Shown here in pieces: positions 60,004 to 64,000 of a DNA stretch of 64,000 nucleotides. Both the position numbers and the translations under genes were made by a program. Source of the stretch: Bordetella sp. FB-8. GTDB taxonomy: Bacteria > Pseudomonadota > Gammaproteobacteria > Burkholderiales > Burkholderiaceae_B. Numbering within the stretch: the first letter of the stretch is position 1; every line of letters starts with the position of its first letter. The DNA lies in the NCBI RefSeq assembly GCF_000382185.1, contig NZ_KB907784.1:682001-746000 (forward strand). Direction: 5' to 3'. The notes under the pieces were generated by a model. The model saw only the letters and a program-made list of their open reading frames with translations, did not search any database and was not told where the DNA came from.

Positions 60004-61815
60004 ATGGCAGCCGCAACTCTCATCACCCTGACCGACGTACAACTGGCCTACGGCCATCATCCGCTGCTCGATCATGCCGATTTCGCTATCCAGCAGGGCG
60101 AACGCATCGGCCTCATCGGCCGCAACGGCGCCGGCAAATCCTCGCTACTGAAACTGCTCGATGGCCGCACGCAGCCGGACGACGGCGACATTGCCCGTAC
60201 GTCGGGCTTGCGCGTTGCCACCGTCGAGCAGGAACCCGATCTCGACGAAAGCGCCACAATCTACGACGTGGTCTGCGAACCAGCAGTCCACGCCGAAGAC
60301 TGGGCCCGCCCGGCCCGCGTGCGCGCCACACTCGAACGCCTGGGCCTGCCCGGCGAACTCGTCGTCTCCGGCCTGTCCGGCGGCATGCGCAAGCGCGTGG
60401 CCCTGGCCCGCGCACTTGCCGACGACCCGGACCTGCTGCTGCTCGATGAACCCACCAACCATCTGGACTTCGACGGCATCGCCTGGCTCGAATCCCTACT
60501 GCGCAATTGGAAAGGCGCGGCCGTCGTCATCACGCACGACCGGCGCTTTCTCGATGCCATCGCAACCCGCATCGTCGAACTCGACCGCGGCAAACTGTTG
60601 AGTTTCCCCGGAAATTTTTCACAGTGGCAGGAACGCAAGGCACAGTGGCTGGAATCCGAGAGGCTGGAACAGGCCCGCTTCGACAAACTCCTGGCCCAGG
60701 AGGAAATTTGGATCCGCAAAGGCGTCGAAGCGCGCCGCACTCGCAACGAAGGCCGCGTGCGCCGTCTGGAACGACTGCGCGTCGATCGCATCGAGCGCCG
60801 CGAACGCGTCGGCAACGTCAACCTGGCCCTGGCCGAGGGTCAACGCTCGGGCAAGCTGGTGGCCGAACTCAAGCACGTCGGCAAGTCCTATGGCGATCAG
60901 CGCATCGTCCACGACTATTCCACCTCCATCCTGCGCGGCGATCGCATCGGCCTTGTCGGCCCCAACGGCGCCGGCAAGACGACCCTGCTGCGCATCATCC
61001 TGGGCCTGCTCGAACCCGACAGCGGCACCGTGAAACTGGGCACCAACGTCTCGGTTGCCTACTTCGACCAAATGCGCGAGCAGCTCGACGAAAACGACGT
61101 CCTGGCTGACGTCATCAGCCCCGGCAGCGAGTGGGTGGAAATCGGCGGCACGCGCAAGCACATCATGAGCTACCTGGGCGACTTCCTATTCTCGCCCGCC
61201 CGCGCCAGCTCGCCGGTCAAAAGCCTGTCAGGCGGCGAACGCGCCCGCCTCCTGCTCGCCCGCCTCTTCGCCCGCCCCGCCAACGTACTGGTCCTGGACG
61301 AACCCACCAACGACCTGGATATCGAGACCCTGGAACTACTGGAAGAGCTGCTGCAGGAATACTCCGGCACCGTCCTGCTCGTCAGCCACGACCGCACCTT
61401 CCTCAACAACGTGGTCACGCAAACGATCGCCAGCGAAGGCGACGGCAAGTGGCGCGATTACGTCGGCGGCTACGACGAGTGGATAGCGCAGCGTCCGGCA
61501 CGCGTCGACGAAACTGCCAAACCCGGCGCCAACAAATCCGAACCCGCACCCAAGGCAGAGCCGCGCGCCAAGTCTGCTCGCACGGCCCGGCTGAGTTCTT
61601 GGGAAGAACGCGAACTGAGCGAGCTGCCTGACGCTATTGCGACGCTTGAAGTCAAGCAATCCGCACTCTCGCACAAGCTCGCGGATGGCAACCTCTACCA
61701 CCAAGCTCCCGAAGAAGCAGCCGCCATCAATGCGCAGTTGGAAAAGCTGCACGCCGAGCTGGAAGCAAAATTCGCGCGTTGGGAAACCCTGGAGGCCAAG
61801 CGCGAGGCGTCTTGA
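60004..61815 (+). CDS. uup: ABC-F family ATPase Uup
   Basis: 603 residues from ATG 60004. Two ABC domains without membrane segments are present: Walker A GRNGAGKSSLLKLLDG near 38 with signature LSGGMRKRVALARAL, and GPNGAGKTTLLRIILG near 320 with signature LSGGERARLLLARL. Both Walker B motifs are LLLDEPTNHLD-type. The basic inter-domain arm and the C-terminal coiled coil (AAAINAQLEKLHAELEAKFA) identify Uup. It acts on ribosomes and branched DNA, and loss raises precise transposon excision in E. coli. Confidence 0.93.
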   Translation: MAAATLITLTDVQLAYGHHPLLDHADFAIQQGERIGLIGRNGAGKSSLLKLLDGRTQPDDGDIARTSGLRVATVEQEPDLDESATIYDVVCEPAVHAEDWARPARVRATLERLGLPGELVVSGLSGGMRKRVALARALADDPDLLLLDEPTNHLDFDGIAWLESLLRNWKGAAVVITHDRRFLDAIATRIVELDRGKLLSFPGNFSQWQERKAQWLESERLEQARFDKLLAQEEIWIRKGVEARRTRNEGRVRRLERLRVDRIERRERVGNVNLALAEGQRSGKLVAELKHVGKSYGDQRIVHDYSTSILRGDRIGLVGPNGAGKTTLLRIILGLLEPDSGTVKLGTNVSVAYFDQMREQLDENDVLADVISPGSEWVEIGGTRKHIMSYLGDFLFSPARASSPVKSLSGGERARLLLARLFARPANVLVLDEPTNDLDIETLELLEELLQEYSGTVLLVSHDRTFLNNVVTQTIASEGDGKWRDYVGGYDEWIAQRPARVDETAKPGANKSEPAPKAEPRAKSARTARLSSWEERELSELPDAIATLEVKQSALSHKLADGNLYHQAPEEAAAINAQLEKLHAELEAKFARWETLEAKREAS

Positions 61816-61852
61816 TTCTTGATGTCGTGGAGCTTGGGTCGCCGCAGACAGG

Positions 61853-61919
61853 TTGAGTTCTTGAGCTGCCCTCGACGGGACTGCGGGAGTTCCGATGTCT
61901 CGGCGTATCAAGAACTCAA
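61853..61919. repeat. 12-bp inverted repeat with a 43-bp internal segment
   Basis: TTGAGTTCTTGA (61853-61864) is exactly repeated in reverse complement at 61908-61919, flanked by GG on the left and, after TAA, CC on the right. It lies between the convergent uup and pyrC stops. It could be a long hairpin or a small repeat element; the interior shows no frame of note. Confidence 0.7.
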
Positions 61920-61949
61920 TAACCGAAGCATCAAGCGCGCAAACCCATC

Positions 61950-63017
61950 TCAGGAACCCGCGACCACCCGCCACTTGAGCGATTCCCCAGCCGCCAACGG
62001 CACCAGCGTGGCATCCCCAAACGCGACTTCCGCCGGAATGGCATACTCCTCGCGCGCCAGCGTCAAAGTCCCTCGATTGCGCGCCAGACCATAGAAATCC
62101 GGCCCGTGGAAGCTGGCAAACCCTTCGAGCTTATCGAGCTTGCCCACGCCGTCGAACGCCGTGGCATAGAGTTCCATCGCATGAAGCGCGGTATAGCACC
62201 CGGCGCAACCGCAAGCATGTTCCTTGGTTCCGCGTGCATGCGGTGCACTGTCGGTTCCCAGGAAAAACCGGGGACTGCCGCTGGTCGCGGCGGCAATCAA
62301 TGCCTGTCGATGGGTCTCGCGCTTGAGAATAGGCAGGCAATACCAATGTGGCCGCACGCCGCCCTGGAATATCGCATTCCGGTTGTAGAGCAAATGCTGC
62401 GGCGTGATCGTGGCCGCCACGGGACCGTCGGCATCGCGCACATAGTGCGCGCCCTCTTGAGTCGTGATGTGCTCGAACACCACTTTCAATCCGGGATAAG
62501 CCCGGCGCAAAGGAACCATCACGCGGTCGATGAACACCGCCTCGCGGTCGAACACGTCGATCGCGGCATCGGTCACTTCGCCGTGCACCAGCAGAGGCAT
62601 TCCAAGTTTTTCCAAGGCCTGTAGAGCCGGGCCGCATTTGCCCAGCAAATCGGTTACGCCGGCATCCGAATTGGTCGTGGCACCGGCCGGATACAGCTTC
62701 ACGGCATGCACCAGACCGGACGCATGCGCACGCGCGATCTCCTGGGCCGACGTGTTGTCGGTCAGATAAAGCGTCATCAACGGGGTGAACGCACCTGCTG
62801 CGAGACCGGCCTTCTCTAGCGCCCGCATGATGCGTTCCCGGTATTCCAGCGCCTGGGCCGTGGTGATCACTGGCGGCTTCAGATTCGGCATGATGATGGC
62901 GCGCGCGAACTGGCGCGCGCTGTCGCCGACGACCGCCTCCAGCGCCGTGCCGTCGCGCAGATGCAGATGCCAGTCGTCGGGGCGGGTCAAAGTCAGGGTC
63001 GAAGCAGCAGCAGACAT
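61950..63017 (-). CDS. pyrC: Dihydroorotase, PyrC class II
   Basis: 355 residues from ATG 63017 ([20 protein letters not shown]). Binuclear zinc-site motifs are present: DWHLHLRDG, the carboxylated lysine in [25 protein letters not shown] and [10 protein letters not shown]. It cyclises carbamoyl-aspartate in pyrimidine synthesis. The length matches the E. coli-type enzyme (about 348). It lies 55 bp from the amidohydrolase gene to its right on the same strand. Confidence 0.97.
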   Translation of the reverse strand: MSAAASTLTLTRPDDWHLHLRDGTALEAVVGDSARQFARAIIMPNLKPPVITTAQALEYRERIMRALEKAGLAAGAFTPLMTLYLTDNTSAQEIARAHASGLVHAVKLYPAGATTNSDAGVTDLLGKCGPALQALEKLGMPLLVHGEVTDAAIDVFDREAVFIDRVMVPLRRAYPGLKVVFEHITTQEGAHYVRDADGPVAATITPQHLLYNRNAIFQGGVRPHWYCLPILKRETHRQALIAAATSGSPRFFLGTDSAPHARGTKEHACGCAGCYTALHAMELYATAFDGVGKLDKLEGFASFHGPDFYGLARNRGTLTLAREEYAIPAEVAFGDATLVPLAAGESLKWRVVAGS

Positions 63018-63072
63018 GGAATATCCGGGAAAACGTCGCGTGGAATTTGAATGGGCCGTCCGGCGCAAGCAG

Positions 63073-64000
63073 TCACTCGCTCAGGGGCATACCACGCTCA
63101 GCCAAGGCACAGAACATCGCGCTGCCCAGCGGGATCACAGCGTCGTTGAAGTCGAAAGTCGGATTATGCAGCACGCACCCCTCTTCGGCCCCCCCCTGCC
63201 CCAGACGGAAATACGCGCCGGGTTTGTGCTGCAGCATGACGGAAAAATCTTCCGAACCCATGGATGGCGTCAGATCCCGCACCACGTTTTCCTTGCCGAC
63301 CAGCTCGGTCGCGATATCCGCCACGAGGTTCGCATGCTGAGGCGTATTGATCGTAGCCGGGAACAGGCGCTCGTACTTGACCGTGGCCTTGGCGCCGAAC
63401 GCGCCGGCGATCGAAGCGGCGAGCTGGTTCATACGCGACTCAATCAGCTCCTGCACCGTCTTGCGGAACGTTCGCACCGTGCCCACCAGCTTGGCCGTAC
63501 CGGGAATCACGCTCATTGCATCCGGATTTCCCGCATGCAGCGCACCGATCGAGACCACGGCGGAATCCAGCGGGTTCACATTGCGCGACACGATGCTCTG
63601 CAGCGCCGTAATCAAATGTCCCGCCACCGTCACCGGGTCTATGGTCTGGTAGGGATGCGCGCCATGGCCTCCCCGCCCTTCAATCACGATTTCAAAACGG
63701 TCGGCCGCGGCCATCATGGGACCCGGATTCACACCGATCATCCCCGGCTTGAGGCCCGGCCAGTTATGCAGCGCATAGATCGCATCGCACGGGAACATCT
63801 CGAACAAGCCATCGTCCAGCATGGCCTGCGCGCCGCCCGAACCCTCTTCGGCCGGCTGGAAGATCAGCACGGCCGTGCCGTTGAAATTACGCGACTGCGA
63901 CAAATAGCGAGCCGCACCGATCAGCACCGCGGTGTGCCCATCATGGCCGCAGGCGTGCATGAGGCCAGACTTGCTCGACTTATGCGCGAAGGTATTGTCT
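63073..64000 (-). CDS. M20-family amidohydrolase, C-terminal part (start beyond the window)
   Basis: The frame runs off the right edge, so the first 90-100 residues are missing. Visible motifs are [34 protein letters not shown], a lid domain from [20 protein letters not shown] and [10 protein letters not shown] near the end. Motif order and spacing match the M20 hydrolase at 30948-32153, so the two are paralogues. It probably removes an acyl group from an N-acyl amino acid. It lies directly upstream of pyrC. Confidence 0.92.
   Translation of the reverse strand, partial: DNTFAHKSSKSGLMHACGHDGHTAVLIGAARYLSQSRNFNGTAVLIFQPAEEGSGGAQAMLDDGLFEMFPCDAIYALHNWPGLKPGMIGVNPGPMMAAADRFEIVIEGRGGHGAHPYQTIDPVTVAGHLITALQSIVSRNVNPLDSAVVSIGALHAGNPDAMSVIPGTAKLVGTVRTFRKTVQELIESRMNQLAASIAGAFGAKATVKYERLFPATINTPQHANLVADIATELVGKENVVRDLTPSMGSEDFSVMLQHKPGAYFRLGQGGAEEGCVLHNPTFDFNDAVIPLGSAMFCALAERGMPLSE

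Overview
The window reads as a high-GC chromosome segment from a Betaproteobacterium of the Alcaligenaceae, most likely Bordetella or a close relative such as Achromobacter. This is inferred from gene content: a division and cell-wall (dcw) cluster in which murE and murF are one open frame, followed by ddl-ftsQ-ftsA-ftsZ-lpxC and secA; many small-acid and amino-acid functions with little sign of sugar catabolism; and several decayed genes. No insertion sequence, prophage, integrase or CRISPR array was found.

Layout. Positions 1-5.5 kb hold the end of an EAL-domain c-di-GMP phosphodiesterase, an exported TPR-like protein, and an ABC importer made of an ATPase with a C-terminal accessory domain and a double-length permease. 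From 5.5 to 7.0 kb there is a decayed tssA-like (type VI secretion) gene, then AT-rich DNA. From 7.0 to 10.1 kb lies a glycine betaine/choline-type ABC operon in the order binding protein-permease-ATPase, with a structured leader. From 10.2 to 15.8 kb, two chemoreceptors flank a truncated, frameshifted SDR gene joined to a PPC/DUF296-type gene. Next come tRNA-Lys, a YeiH-type exporter with a divergent LysR gene, and remnants of a SpoIIE phosphatase gene and an exported-protein gene. From 18.5 to 23.4 kb a mevalonate-type module combines a TctA-like permease, a small membrane protein, class II HMG-CoA reductase and a divergent MocR regulator.

From 23.4 to 33.7 kb: a sigma-factor remnant, a GH31-fold protein that has lost both catalytic acids, mnmC, an inositol-monophosphatase-like gene, an acyl-CoA synthetase, an M20 amidohydrolase, a YciA-type thioesterase, and an Lrp-type regulator divergent from a cysteine dioxygenase. 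From 33.9 to 55.8 kb, running right to left, is the envelope and division block: mraZ, rsmH, ftsL, ftsI, murE-murF, mraY, murD, ftsW, murG, murC, ddl, ftsQ, ftsA, ftsZ, lpxC, then secA, with a DUF721/DciA-like gene on the other strand. Most dcw genes overlap by one to eleven bases or are separated by a few bases. The cluster starts from a promoter followed by four tandem 10-bp boxes that fit MraZ operators. The last 8 kb hold a GDSL esterase, a beta-propeller protein, a fatty acid hydroxylase-family membrane protein, RNase P RNA (rnpB), uup, pyrC and the start-less end of a second M20 amidohydrolase.

Most of the window is ordinary core genome. The points most worth a second look are the catalytically dead GH31 protein, the mevalonate-type module with no visible binding protein, paired operator-like dyads with no neighbouring regulator, the leader of the betaine-type operon, and four or five decayed genes.
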